Source: Neisseria uirgultaei (GTDB lineage: Bacteria > Pseudomonadota > Gammaproteobacteria > Burkholderiales > Neisseriaceae). Taken from it: 64,000 bases of DNA. This document shows positions 33,614 through 41,310 of the stretch, in pieces. The number at the start of each line of letters is the position of its first letter. Within the stretch, counting starts at the first letter, position 1. The position numbers were made by a program, and so were the translations under genes. The notes under the pieces were generated by a model. That model saw nothing but the letters and a program-made list of their open reading frames with translations. It ran no database searches and was not told the origin of the DNA. The DNA is taken from assembly GCF_962719845.1 (NCBI RefSeq), contig NZ_CAUIYF010000003.1, positions 62,001 through 126,000 of the forward strand. The letters run 5' to 3'.

Positions 33614-34516
33614 TCAGGCTGCATTTTGTCCCAAATGTATCAAAATCATGCCGCCGGCTGCCGCCGCACAACCCGCCGCCAAAGAAATATGTAGCGGTTC
33701 CCCCAAAAACCAGACCGAACACAACATACCAAAAATCGGTACCAATGTTACATAAACAGACGCACCGCCCGCCCCCAATACTTTCACGCCTTCAAAATAC
33801 CACGCATACGCCAAAACAGTCGCACCGACCGCCAACCACAGCAATGCAAACCAGCCGCGCCCATCCATGACCGCTACCGCCCCAAGCGGCAAACCTTCTG
33901 CAAACCATGCCACGGCGGACAACATCAGCGCACCGGACATCGACGTAACCGCGGCAACCGTCAGCGCATCAATCCCGCGCAAAACCTTGCGCCCTATCAA
34001 CGTATAAGCTGACCAGCAAACCACGCATCCGAAAATCAGCCATTCCCCGGGCTTCAACCCGTCCGCCAGCACCGCTGCCGGATTACCCTGCGTAACCGCA
34101 GTTACCGCGCCGCCGACGGTCAGCAACATACCCGTCAGGATTTTCATATTCAAATATTCCCCGAACAACCATACCGCCAACAGCAGCGTCAACACCGGGT
34201 TCACGCTCATGACGACCGCGGCTTTGCCGGCAGGCATCTGCTGCAGGCCCAACATGAAGAATACGGCATACCCGCACACGCCGAACAAAGCGGCAACCGC
34301 CAAACCCAGCCATTGCCGCGACGACAAAACCGACAAAGCCGCAAACCTGCTGCGCGCAAACAACCAACCCGACAGCAAAACCGAAGCCAGCAGAAACCTG
34401 ACCGCCCCGCCCGTCAACGGCGGCAGAGACTGCCCCAATATCCTGCCCATAGGCCAAGACGCACCCCATAATACCGCCATACCCAGCAGCTTCACATGAA
34501 TCAGATAAGTCCTCAT
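33614..34516 (-). CDS. EamA/DMT family transporter
   Basis: A 300-residue inner-membrane protein with ten hydrophobic segments arranged as two EamA repeats. The first starts LLGMAVLWGASWPMGRILGQ and the second WLIFGCVVCWSAYTLIGRKV. Pro and Gly in the helices (VILSVNPVLTLLLA-like VMSVNPVLTLLLAVWLFGEY) are family traits. Members export amino acids or other small metabolites, or move nucleotide sugars; the substrate here is not known. Start at 34516 (MRTYLIHVKL) by family alignment. Confidence 0.88.
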   Translation of the reverse strand: MRTYLIHVKLLGMAVLWGASWPMGRILGQSLPPLTGGAVRFLLASVLLSGWLFARSRFAALSVLSSRQWLGLAVAALFGVCGYAVFFMLGLQQMPAGKAAVVMSVNPVLTLLLAVWLFGEYLNMKILTGMLLTVGGAVTAVTQGNPAAVLADGLKPGEWLIFGCVVCWSAYTLIGRKVLRGIDALTVAAVTSMSGALMLSAVAWFAEGLPLGAVAVMDGRGWFALLWLAVGATVLAYAWYFEGVKVLGAGGASVYVTLVPIFGMLCSVWFLGEPLHISLAAGCAAAAGGMILIHLGQNAA

Positions 34517-34754
34517 ACAGTATCCAACCGTAAAAATACCAAACCGACGGATAAGACCGAACAAAACAGCATTATCAAGCCCCGCCGTTTTCGGTTACAA
34601 TGTCCACATCAAACCGATATTGTAAACATATTCACATTTAAATGCCGAACAAGATGTCCATACGGCTTGCCGGATTCCCCCGAAACAGAAGGGACACCTT
34701 CCCAAAAATCCGGCCCGTATCCTCAAAACCGGTTGCACCGGGCAAGGAAACCCG

Positions 34755-35534
34755 ATGAAAGAACACAAAGCCCGCAAGCGTTTCGGGCAGAACTTTTTAC
34801 AAGACACGCGGATTATCGGCGATATCGTCAACGCCGTACGCCCGCAGGCGGATGATGTCGTGATTGAAATCGGCCCGGGTTTGGCGGCGATTACCGAACC
34901 TTTGGCAAAAAAACTGAACCGCCTGCACGTTGTCGAAATCGACCGCGACATCGTATGCCGTCTGAAAACGCTGCCGTTTGCGGATAAACTGGTGATTCAC
35001 GAAGGCGATGTATTGCAGTTTGATTTCAACGGCATCGCAGGCAAAAAGAAAATCGTCGGCAACCTGCCGTACAATATTTCCACGCCGCTTTTGTTCAAGC
35101 TGGCGGAGGTGGCGGACGATGTCGTCGATATGCACTTTATGCTGCAAAAAGAAGTGGTCGAGCGCATGGTTGCCGCGCCGAAAAGCAACGACTACGGCCG
35201 CTTGGGCGTGATGCTGCAATATTTTTTCGATATGGAAATGCTGATTGACGTGCCGCCCGAATCGTTCGACCCTGCGCCGAAAGTGGATTCCGCCGTCGTC
35301 CGTATGATTCCGGTGAAACACCGCATCGGCAAGGCAGACGATTTCGAGCATTTCGCCAAACTTGTGAAACTCGCCTTCCACCAACGTCGCAAAACCATAC
35401 GCAACAATCTGAAAGAGCTTGCAGGCGACGATGATTTGCAGGCAGTCGGCATAAATCCGCAAGACCGCGCCGAACACATCGCGCCAGAGAAATACGTGGC
35501 GTTGAGCAATTATTTGGCAGGCAAGGCCGTCTGA
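34755..35534 (+). CDS. rsmA: 16S rRNA dimethyladenosine transferase (KsgA)
   Basis: RsmA dimethylates A1518 and A1519 in helix 45 of 16S rRNA, a check on 30S maturation. The 259-residue protein begins KEHKARKRFGQNFLQD and has the SAM-binding EIGPGLAAITEPLA near residue 40 and the catalytic NLPYNISTPLLFKL near residue 105. The C-terminal domain includes FHQRRKTIRNNLKEL. The gene ends with an AG-type DUS (AAGGCCGTCTGAAAC), which encodes the last residues. It is monocistronic. Confidence 0.97.
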   Translation: MKEHKARKRFGQNFLQDTRIIGDIVNAVRPQADDVVIEIGPGLAAITEPLAKKLNRLHVVEIDRDIVCRLKTLPFADKLVIHEGDVLQFDFNGIAGKKKIVGNLPYNISTPLLFKLAEVADDVVDMHFMLQKEVVERMVAAPKSNDYGRLGVMLQYFFDMEMLIDVPPESFDPAPKVDSAVVRMIPVKHRIGKADDFEHFAKLVKLAFHQRRKTIRNNLKELAGDDDLQAVGINPQDRAEHIAPEKYVALSNYLAGKAV

Positions 35535-35550
35535 AACAGTTATCGGAATT

Positions 35551-35754
35551 TTGAAAAAACTTGACGGCTGGAAAACAGAATACGGCTTGAAAAACTGGTA
35601 TTTGCGCGATGCGGGCGGCTATATCGGCATACATATTTATTTCAAAAACAGCAGCAATTTCTACTATCCGTGGGAATTGCAGGTTTGGGATGAAAAAGAT
35701 GTCAAAGCCAATATTGAAAACCATATGATGTGCAAACGGAATTTTGTGCGTTGA
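35551..35754 (+). CDS. Hypothetical small protein
   Basis: A 67-residue frame that begins with TTG and is rich in aromatic residues (LKNWYLRDAGGYIGIHIYFK, YYPWELQVWD). I see no known domain and no clear ribosome binding site. It follows rsmA directly. It may be the remains of a longer protein, or a small lineage-specific gene. Downstream sequence is AT-rich and holds the tandem repeat. Confidence 0.4.
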   Translation: MKKLDGWKTEYGLKNWYLRDAGGYIGIHIYFKNSSNFYYPWELQVWDEKDVKANIENHMMCKRNFVR

Positions 35755-35808
35755 ATTACCGGCAAGCCGCATTGAAACCGTTTATAACTGTTTATAAGAG
35801 AATAAACC

Positions 35809-35976
35809 ATAAAATACACAACCGTACCCCTGACTTTTCCTTTAACCGCCCGAGTGAACAAACCATGAAATACACAGCCGCACTCCTGACTTTTCCTTTA
35901 ACCGCCCGAGTGAACAAACCATGAAATACACAGCCGCACTCCTGACTTTTCTTTTAACTGCCTGCATGAACCCGAA
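35809..35976 (+). repeat. Three tandem 56-bp units ending in a lipoprotein gene start
   Basis: Units begin at 35809, 35865 and 35921. Each has A-T-A/G-AAATACACA, CTGACTTTTC and TTTAAC, and the first two end AGTGAACAAACC. In the first, ATG has become ATA. Because 56 is not divisible by 3, the units are in different frames. Confidence 0.95.
35865..35924 (+). CDS. 19-residue leader peptide overlapping the lipoprotein start
   Basis: The middle repeat unit encodes a copy of the signal peptide, MKYTAALLTFPLTARVNKP, ending in TGA. That TGA overlaps the ATG of the lipoprotein gene as ATGA. It may couple translation to the lipoprotein or be a by-product of duplication. The peptide lacks the lipobox cysteine, having LTAR in place of LTAC. 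Whether it is made is unknown. Confidence 0.4.
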   Translation: MKYTAALLTFPLTARVNKP

Positions 35977-36376
35977 CGATGCGTTTTTCCAAAACCAGCG
36001 TTATCAAATGCTGGAGGCGCAATTGAAGGGTTCAAATGCCATTTTCCATTACGGTTATTCCCAAAATCCCGATCATGATTTATTGGTCGACCAAGTCCGC
36101 GTGCCGGAGACGTACAGGGCTTCATTTGAGCGGGATTGGATAGCGAAGGAGCAAGGCTACCGCAAAAACGACTGCGTACTGGAAAAAGCGGAAAGCGGGG
36201 GTGTGACGTACTACACCTGCGATGCGGAAAAAGGATTCAACGGCACACGTTTCGTCATCTATGTCGTGAATATAAAAAACGACAAAGGCTACGTCAAAGT
36301 TTACCGGAGCATGAATAAGCCGAATCAGGAAGAGTTAACCAAATTGGTTGCCGATTTGAATAAGTTTTACCCTTAA
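35921..36376 (+). CDS. Hypothetical lipoprotein
   Basis: A 151-residue protein with a type II signal: MKYTAALLTFLLTACMNPND, with lipobox LTAC and Cys at residue 15. The mature part is short and mixed, with two more Cys in NDCVLEK and YTCDAEKGFNG that could form a disulfide. I do not recognise the family. Its 5' end has been copied twice upstream. The gene ends 30 bp before the ABC ATPase gene. Confidence 0.8.
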   Translation: MKYTAALLTFLLTACMNPNDAFFQNQRYQMLEAQLKGSNAIFHYGYSQNPDHDLLVDQVRVPETYRASFERDWIAKEQGYRKNDCVLEKAESGGVTYYTCDAEKGFNGTRFVIYVVNIKNDKGYVKVYRSMNKPNQEELTKLVADLNKFYP

Positions 36377-36408
36377 TCAGTCAGACAGATTCAGACTGCC
36401 TGAAAAGA

Positions 36409-37146
36409 ATGGACACTATGATCAAATTCAAAAACGTACACAAACATTTCAAAGACCTGCACGTCATCAACGGCGTGAACTTGGAAATAAAAAAAGGCGA
36501 AGTGGTCGTCGTCTGCGGGCCTTCGGGCAGCGGCAAATCCACACTCATCCGCACCGTTAACCAGCTCGAAAGCATTGAAAGCGGCGAGATTTGGGTGGAC
36601 GGCGTCAACGTTGCCGACCCCAAAACCGATTTGAACAAAATCCGCGAAGAAGTCGGCTTCGTATTCCAAGGCTTCAACCTCTACCCCCACCTGACCGTAT
36701 TGGAAAACATCACCCTCGCACCGATGAAGGTTAAAGGTCAAAATGCGGAACAGGCGGAGAAAAAAGCGATGGAACTTTTGGAACGCGTCGGACTGGCACA
36801 CAAAAAAGACGCCTTCCCTTCCCAACTTTCCGGCGGCCAGCAGCAACGCGTGGCGATTGCGCGCGGGCTGGCGATGGAACCGCGCGTGATGCTGTTTGAC
36901 GAGCCGACTTCCGCACTCGACCCCGAAATGGTCGGCGAAGTATTGAAAGTGATGAAAGACTTGGCAGAAAGCGGGATGACGATGATGTGCGTAACCCACG
37001 AAATGGGTTTTGCCCGCGAAGTTGCCGACCGGGTGCTTTTTGTCGATAAAGGGCAAATCCTCGAAGACGAAACGCCGGAAGCATTTTTTACCAACCCGAA
37101 ACACGAACGCGCCAAACAATTCCTGCAACAGGTCATGACCCACTGA
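36409..37146 (+). CDS. Polar amino-acid ABC transporter ATP-binding protein (GlnQ-like)
   Basis: A 245-residue ATPase (242 if started at the second ATG, 36418). It has Walker A CGPSGSGKST near residue 38, Q-loop VGFVFQGFNLYPHLTVLENI, signature LSGGQQQRVAIARGLA, Walker B VMLFDEPTSALDPE and the H-loop VCVTHEMGFAREVADRVLF-type segment CVTHEMGFAREVADRVLF. This is the GlnQ/ArtP subclass for polar amino acids such as glutamine, glutamate, arginine or cystine. No permease or binding protein gene adjoins, so it must work with subunits encoded elsewhere, and the substrate stays open. Confidence 0.92.
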   Translation: MDTMIKFKNVHKHFKDLHVINGVNLEIKKGEVVVVCGPSGSGKSTLIRTVNQLESIESGEIWVDGVNVADPKTDLNKIREEVGFVFQGFNLYPHLTVLENITLAPMKVKGQNAEQAEKKAMELLERVGLAHKKDAFPSQLSGGQQQRVAIARGLAMEPRVMLFDEPTSALDPEMVGEVLKVMKDLAESGMTMMCVTHEMGFAREVADRVLFVDKGQILEDETPEAFFTNPKHERAKQFLQQVMTH

Positions 37147-37147
37147 T

Positions 37148-37186
37148 GCTATGCCGTCTGAAAATCGAACGTTCAGACGGCATAGC
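37148..37186. terminator. DUS-pair terminator
   Basis: GCTATGCCGTCTGAA and TTCAGACGGCATAGC are inverted after the ABC ATPase gene. Confidence 0.85.
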
Positions 37187-37218
37187 CCGACACCGCAAGA
37201 TGATTGAGAAAGAAAACC

Positions 37219-37578
37219 ATGTATTTTGTTGACCGCACCGCCGTCGTCCTCAAGCCGACCGCGCACTTTTTGGAATGGCTCAAAAGCACCGACGAAAATA
37301 TGCCCGACCTGACCATAGAGCAGCTTCGTGCTAACTGTTCCGTCTTCCTCGTTCCGCAGTTCGACGAACCGGAAGCCGTCGTTTCCTACTTCGACGAACG
37401 CTACCGCCAGATTTTTGAAGCGGAGCTGGCAGGTTGGGACATCAATAAAGACAAATGGCCGCAAGATATGGGGCTGAAGGCGTTTTGGGAATTTTTCGAC
37501 ATCGAAATCCACGATATGGTGTTGGATATGGAAGAAGCGGAATTGCACATCACGCCCGTGTTCGACAATATGATGTAA
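37219..37578 (+). CDS. Conserved hypothetical protein
   Basis: A 119-residue acidic protein beginning MYFVDRTAVVLKPTAHFLEW. It has the mixed pattern FLVPQFDEPEAVVSYFDERY, FEAELAGWDINKDKWPQDMG and FWEFFDIEIHDMVLDMEE. It looks cytoplasmic and globular, with no signal or membrane segment. Similar short proteins are widespread in betaproteobacteria as uncharacterised proteins by my recollection. It sits 4 bp before the next gene, suggesting an operon. Confidence 0.8.
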   Translation: MYFVDRTAVVLKPTAHFLEWLKSTDENMPDLTIEQLRANCSVFLVPQFDEPEAVVSYFDERYRQIFEAELAGWDINKDKWPQDMGLKAFWEFFDIEIHDMVLDMEEAELHITPVFDNMM

Positions 37579-37582
37579 AGCC

Positions 37583-38023
37583 GTGCGCGCCTTTCAGACG
37601 GCATTAAAGCCGTCCCGCATCCTGAACATCCTGACCGTATCACTCCACTCGGCTTCCATTGCCGTCTGCCTGACTTGGTTTTACGGCTGGATGATGTGGT
37701 TCGGGCTTGCCGCGCTGCTTGCAAGTTTCATCCACTCGCTGCGGATAACGAACCTGAAACATCGCCATGCCATAACCGCCATTACCATAGACCGCGACGG
37801 ACGGGCGGAAATCGTATCCGGCAAAGACAAAACAGCGGCAACACTTGCGGGCAGCAGTATGGTTACGCCTTATGCCTTATTCTTACAATGGGACACCGGC
37901 GGCAAAACCGTCCACCAATGCATCATGCCCGACATGACGAACAAAGAATCCTACCGCAAGCTGAAAGTCTGGGTACTTTGGCGGCAGCCGAAAAAAACCA
38001 CCGAAACCGATACATCAGACTGA
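37583..38023 (+). CDS. YgfX-like membrane protein
   Basis: A 146-residue protein started by GTG, with two N-terminal hydrophobic segments (LTVSLHSASIAVCLTWFYGW, MMWFGLAALLASFIHS). Then comes a beta-rich cytoplasmic part (AITAITIDRDGRAEIVSGKD). This layout fits the YgfX/CptA type, proposed inhibitors of cell division proteins in E. coli, but the match is by pattern only. The first codons translate a DUS (TTTCAGACGGCATT), so the start may differ. It lies just after the previous gene and ends 30 bp before folC. Confidence 0.6.
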   Translation: MRAFQTALKPSRILNILTVSLHSASIAVCLTWFYGWMMWFGLAALLASFIHSLRITNLKHRHAITAITIDRDGRAEIVSGKDKTAATLAGSSMVTPYALFLQWDTGGKTVHQCIMPDMTNKESYRKLKVWVLWRQPKKTTETDTSD

Positions 38024-38053
38024 TTTCAGACGGCATTTGAAAACGAAACACTC

Positions 38054-39328
38054 ATGAAAACACTACAAGACTGGCTCTCGCATTTGGAAACCGCACACAG
38101 CGGCGGTTTGATCGACATGGGTTTGGAGCGCGTAGGCGAAGTGAAAAAGCGCATGAACCTGACACCGCAATGCCCCGTCGTCGTCGTCGCGGGAACAAAC
38201 GGTAAAGGTTCGGTCTGCGCCTACCTGACACAGATTTACAAACAGGCAGGCTTCAAAGTCGGCACACTGACCAGCCCGCATTTATTGCGTTACAACGAAC
38301 GCATCGCTGTCAACGCCGAGCCGGTTTCAGACGATACAATCACCGCTTCCTTCGAACGCATCGAAGCCGCGCGCGGCGAAATATCACTGACTTATTTTGA
38401 ATTCAATGCCTTGGCGGCTGTCGATATCTTTATGCACGAACAGGTTGACGTGATGATATTGGAAGTCGGCTTGGGCGGACGCTTGGACGCAGTCAACGTG
38501 TTCGACTGCGATTGCGCGGTGGTTACCAGCGTGGATTTGGACCATCAGGCATTTTTGGGCGATACGGTCGAGCAGGTCGGCTTTGAAAAAGCAGGCGTGT
38601 TCCGCAGCGGCAAACCCGCAATCTGCGGTCAAAACCCCGCGCCCGAATCGTTGGTCGCACACGCCGAAGCCATAGGCGCGAAACTGCTGATGGTGCAGCG
38701 CGATTTCGATTTCTCCTCATTGGAAAACATCCAATGGAACTACCGCTTCCGGCCGCAGCATTCAGACGACCCCGCGCGCAACCGCAATGCCCTGCCCTTC
38801 CCCGCATTGCGCGGCGCATACCAACTTTCCAATGCCGCCTGTGCGTTGACCGTATTGGAATGCTTGAACGGCAAATTGCCGGTGGACATCGGTGCCATCA
38901 AGCGCGGTTTGTTGCTGGTTGAAAACCCCGGACGCTTCCAAGTCCTGCCCGGCCGTCCGCTGACCGTTTTGGATGTCGGACACAATCCCCACGCCGCCCG
39001 CGCCCTGCGCCGCAGCCTGATCAACCTTGCCTACGCGCAAAAGCGCACCGCCGTGTTCAGCATGTTGTCCGACAAAGACATAGACGGCGTGTTGGAAATC
39101 GTTAAAGACCAGTTTGACGAATGGTATATCGCACCGTTGGACGTACCGCGCGGCATGACGGCGGATGCACTGAAAGCCAAATTGGAACAACACCATATCG
39201 AAAACATACAGACATTCGCCGCCGTCCGCGAAGCATACCGGGCGGCAGCCTCAAAAGCGGGCGAAAACGACAGAATCGTCGTATTCGGCTCATTTCATAC
39301 CGTTGCCGACGTGATGTCGGTACTGTAA
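38054..39328 (+). CDS. folC: Bifunctional dihydrofolate/folylpolyglutamate synthase
   Basis: FolC makes dihydrofolate from dihydropteroate and adds glutamates to folates. The 424-residue Mur-ligase-fold protein has the P-loop VVVAGTNGKGSVCAYL near residue 42, SPHLLRYNERIAVN near residue 75, and the C-terminal VLDVGHNPHAARAL near residue 308. It is the first of a likely operon folC-SPOR gene-cvpA-purF, the conserved order in many proteobacteria (folC-dedD-cvpA-purF). Confidence 0.95.
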   Translation: MKTLQDWLSHLETAHSGGLIDMGLERVGEVKKRMNLTPQCPVVVVAGTNGKGSVCAYLTQIYKQAGFKVGTLTSPHLLRYNERIAVNAEPVSDDTITASFERIEAARGEISLTYFEFNALAAVDIFMHEQVDVMILEVGLGGRLDAVNVFDCDCAVVTSVDLDHQAFLGDTVEQVGFEKAGVFRSGKPAICGQNPAPESLVAHAEAIGAKLLMVQRDFDFSSLENIQWNYRFRPQHSDDPARNRNALPFPALRGAYQLSNAACALTVLECLNGKLPVDIGAIKRGLLLVENPGRFQVLPGRPLTVLDVGHNPHAARALRRSLINLAYAQKRTAVFSMLSDKDIDGVLEIVKDQFDEWYIAPLDVPRGMTADALKAKLEQHHIENIQTFAAVREAYRAAASKAGENDRIVVFGSFHTVADVMSVL

Positions 39329-39340
39329 AAGGAATCTTCC

Positions 39341-40384
39341 ATGTCCGAAAACAAACAAAACGAAGTCCTGACCGGTTACGAACAACTCAAACGGCGCAAC
39401 CGCCGCCGCCTCGTAACGGCAAGCTGCCTGGTTGCCGCCTCCTGCATCTTGCTGGCAGCCGCACTCAGTTCCGGCCCTGCCGAAAATGATCCTGCCGAAC
39501 AGACTGCCGACGAAACAAGCAGCGTAGAAAACAAAGCGGCAAGTGCGGCACAAACCTCTGCCTTGAAACCTTCCGCCAATAACGCCGAAACTGCCGCCGG
39601 CAAACCGCAGGACTTGGCAGGCGAAGACAAGCCTTCTGCCGCCGACAGCGAAATCAGCGAGCCTGAAAACGTAGGCGCGCCGCTGGTGCTGATTAACGAC
39701 CGCCTCGAAGACAGCAACATCAAAGGTTTGGAAGCATCCGAGAAACTGCAACAGGCAGAAACTGCCCAAACCGCACCGAAGCAGGCAAAACAACGCGCTG
39801 CCGAAGAAGTGCCGGCAACTGCCGACAGTACGGATACGGTAGCGGTTGAAAAACCGAAACGCACTGCCGAACCCAAACCGCAAAAAGCGGAACGCACTGC
39901 CGAAGCCAAGCCCAAAGCCAAGGAAACCAAAACCGCCGAAAAAGTTGCCGACAAACCAAAAACTGCTGCCGAAAAAACCAAACCGGATACGGCAAAATCC
40001 GACAGCGCGGTAAAAGAAGCGAAAAAAGCCGACAAGGCTGAAGGCAAAAAAACAGCCGAAAAAGACCATTCGGACGGCAAAAAACACGAAACGGCACAAA
40101 AAAGCGACAAGGCGGACAAGACCAAAACCGCCGAAAAAGAAAAATCCGAAAAATCCGGCAAAAAAGCCGCCATTCAGGCAGGTTATGCCGAAAAAGAACG
40201 CGCCTTAAGCCTCCAGCGCAAAATGAAGGCGGCGGGTATCGACTCGACCATTACTGAAATCATGACCGACAACGGCAAAGTTTACCGCGTCAAATCAAGC
40301 AACTATAAAAACGCGAGGGATGCCGAACGCGATTTGAACAAACTGCGCGTACACGGTATCGCCGGTCAGGTAACGAATGAATAG
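39341..40384 (+). CDS. SPOR domain membrane protein (DedD-like)
   Basis: A 347-residue protein with a cytoplasmic start, one membrane helix near residues 25-45 (RLVTASCLVAASCILLAAAL), a long Lys/Ala/Glu/Thr-rich linker of about 210 residues (KAERTAEAKPKAKETKTAEK), and a C-terminal SPOR domain. The SPOR part reads AIQAGYAEKERALSLQRKMK, then VYRVKSSNYKNARDAERDLN. SPOR domains bind denuded glycans at the division septum, so a role in cell division like DedD is likely. Its stop overlaps the cvpA start (ATGAATAG). Confidence 0.9.
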   Translation: MSENKQNEVLTGYEQLKRRNRRRLVTASCLVAASCILLAAALSSGPAENDPAEQTADETSSVENKAASAAQTSALKPSANNAETAAGKPQDLAGEDKPSAADSEISEPENVGAPLVLINDRLEDSNIKGLEASEKLQQAETAQTAPKQAKQRAAEEVPATADSTDTVAVEKPKRTAEPKPQKAERTAEAKPKAKETKTAEKVADKPKTAAEKTKPDTAKSDSAVKEAKKADKAEGKKTAEKDHSDGKKHETAQKSDKADKTKTAEKEKSEKSGKKAAIQAGYAEKERALSLQRKMKAAGIDSTITEIMTDNGKVYRVKSSNYKNARDAERDLNKLRVHGIAGQVTNE

Positions 40385-40874
40385 CCTCCCCATTGCCGAC
40401 CTCCTCGTCTCCGCCGTCATCGCCGCCTGCATCGTGCTATCCGCGATGCGCGGCGTGATTGCGGAGGCAGGCTCAATGGCGGCATGGGTGATTTCCTTTT
40501 TTTTCGCCAAACTCTTTGCCGCACCCTTCGCCGACCTCGCCTTTGCCTCGTTCCAACCCCGCCTGTTTGCATTGGCTCTGTCGTTCATTTCCCTGTTCGT
40601 CATTGCCTGTCTGATCCAGAAAATGCTCCGTTCGCTGCTGACCGGCGCAGTTTCGGCGGTCGGTTTGGGCTTTGCCAACCGCATTTTGGGCGGTATATTC
40701 GGTGCATTGGAAGGCGTTTTGATTGTTACCCTGCTGGTCATGCTTGCTTCAAAAACCGACCTGCCCGATACCGAAGAATGGCGGCAATCTTACACACTGC
40801 CGTTTTTCGTATCGCTTTCCGAAGCTGTGTTGAACCATTGCGGCGGCACGGCGGAAACTCCGGAAGACGATTGA
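40377..40874 (+). CDS. cvpA: CvpA family inner-membrane protein
   Basis: A 165-residue protein with four hydrophobic segments, matching CvpA, which is needed for colicin V production and for resistance to some envelope stresses in E. coli. Typical features are LPIADLLVSAVIAACIVLSA at the start, MRGVIAEAGSMAAWVISFFF and GLGFANRILGGIFGALEGVL. It overlaps the upstream SPOR gene by 8 bases and precedes purF by about 430 bases. Confidence 0.92.
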   Translation: MNSLPIADLLVSAVIAACIVLSAMRGVIAEAGSMAAWVISFFFAKLFAAPFADLAFASFQPRLFALALSFISLFVIACLIQKMLRSLLTGAVSAVGLGFANRILGGIFGALEGVLIVTLLVMLASKTDLPDTEEWRQSYTLPFFVSLSEAVLNHCGGTAETPEDD

Positions 40875-40886
40875 TTGCCCTGCTGG

Positions 40887-41106
40887 CGTTTCAGACGGCA
40901 TCAAGCCGATTCCGATTTCCAAAGGCATCGCCGAAAACGGGGTTTTAAACATCAAAAACGCAACCGCCCAAAATATGCCCACGGTGCGCCGCGTACCGCC
41001 CGTCCTGATAGGGGTAGTGCCGACGGCAGCAGGCGGTTTGGGCGACGCTCACACGGCGGCGGAAGTGTTCCGCTTCAAGCCCCGCGCGGCGGCGGAAACC
41101 GCGTAA
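40887..41106 (+). other. Open frame without a start codon, possible gene relic
   Basis: Between cvpA and purF one frame is open for about 70 codons up to a TAA at 41104-41106. It reads IKPIPISKGIAENGVLNIKN and GGLGDAHTAAEVFRFKPRA. It has no ATG at its start and begins across a DUS. It may be chance or a remnant; the remaining 170 bases before purF hold a DUS-pair terminator and the purF promoter. Confidence 0.25.
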
Positions 41107-41140
41107 AAAATGCCGTCTGAAGCCTTCAGACGGCATTTTT
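41105..41140. terminator. DUS-pair terminator before purF
   Basis: AAAAAATGCCGTCTGAAG and CTTCAGACGGCATTTTT form a near-perfect stem with A and T runs on both sides. Confidence 0.85.
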
Positions 41141-41310
41141 GCGAGAAATATTTCCCCTGCCGCACACGCCGCCCGCATAACTGGCCCGGCTTTATCCGCC
41201 ATACCGCGCCTGCCCGTCCCTCATCGGGCATTGTCAACAATTCAGGCAAAAAACCGCCGTTTGCTTTATAATTCCGTTTTACCCTTAAACCTCGAATCGG
41301 AGAAGACGAT

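Noticed and set aside
36391..37548. A 385-codon frame antisense to the ABC ATPase
   Set aside because: It spans two convincing plus-strand genes and a terminator, and has a Phe/Val/His-rich shadow composition.
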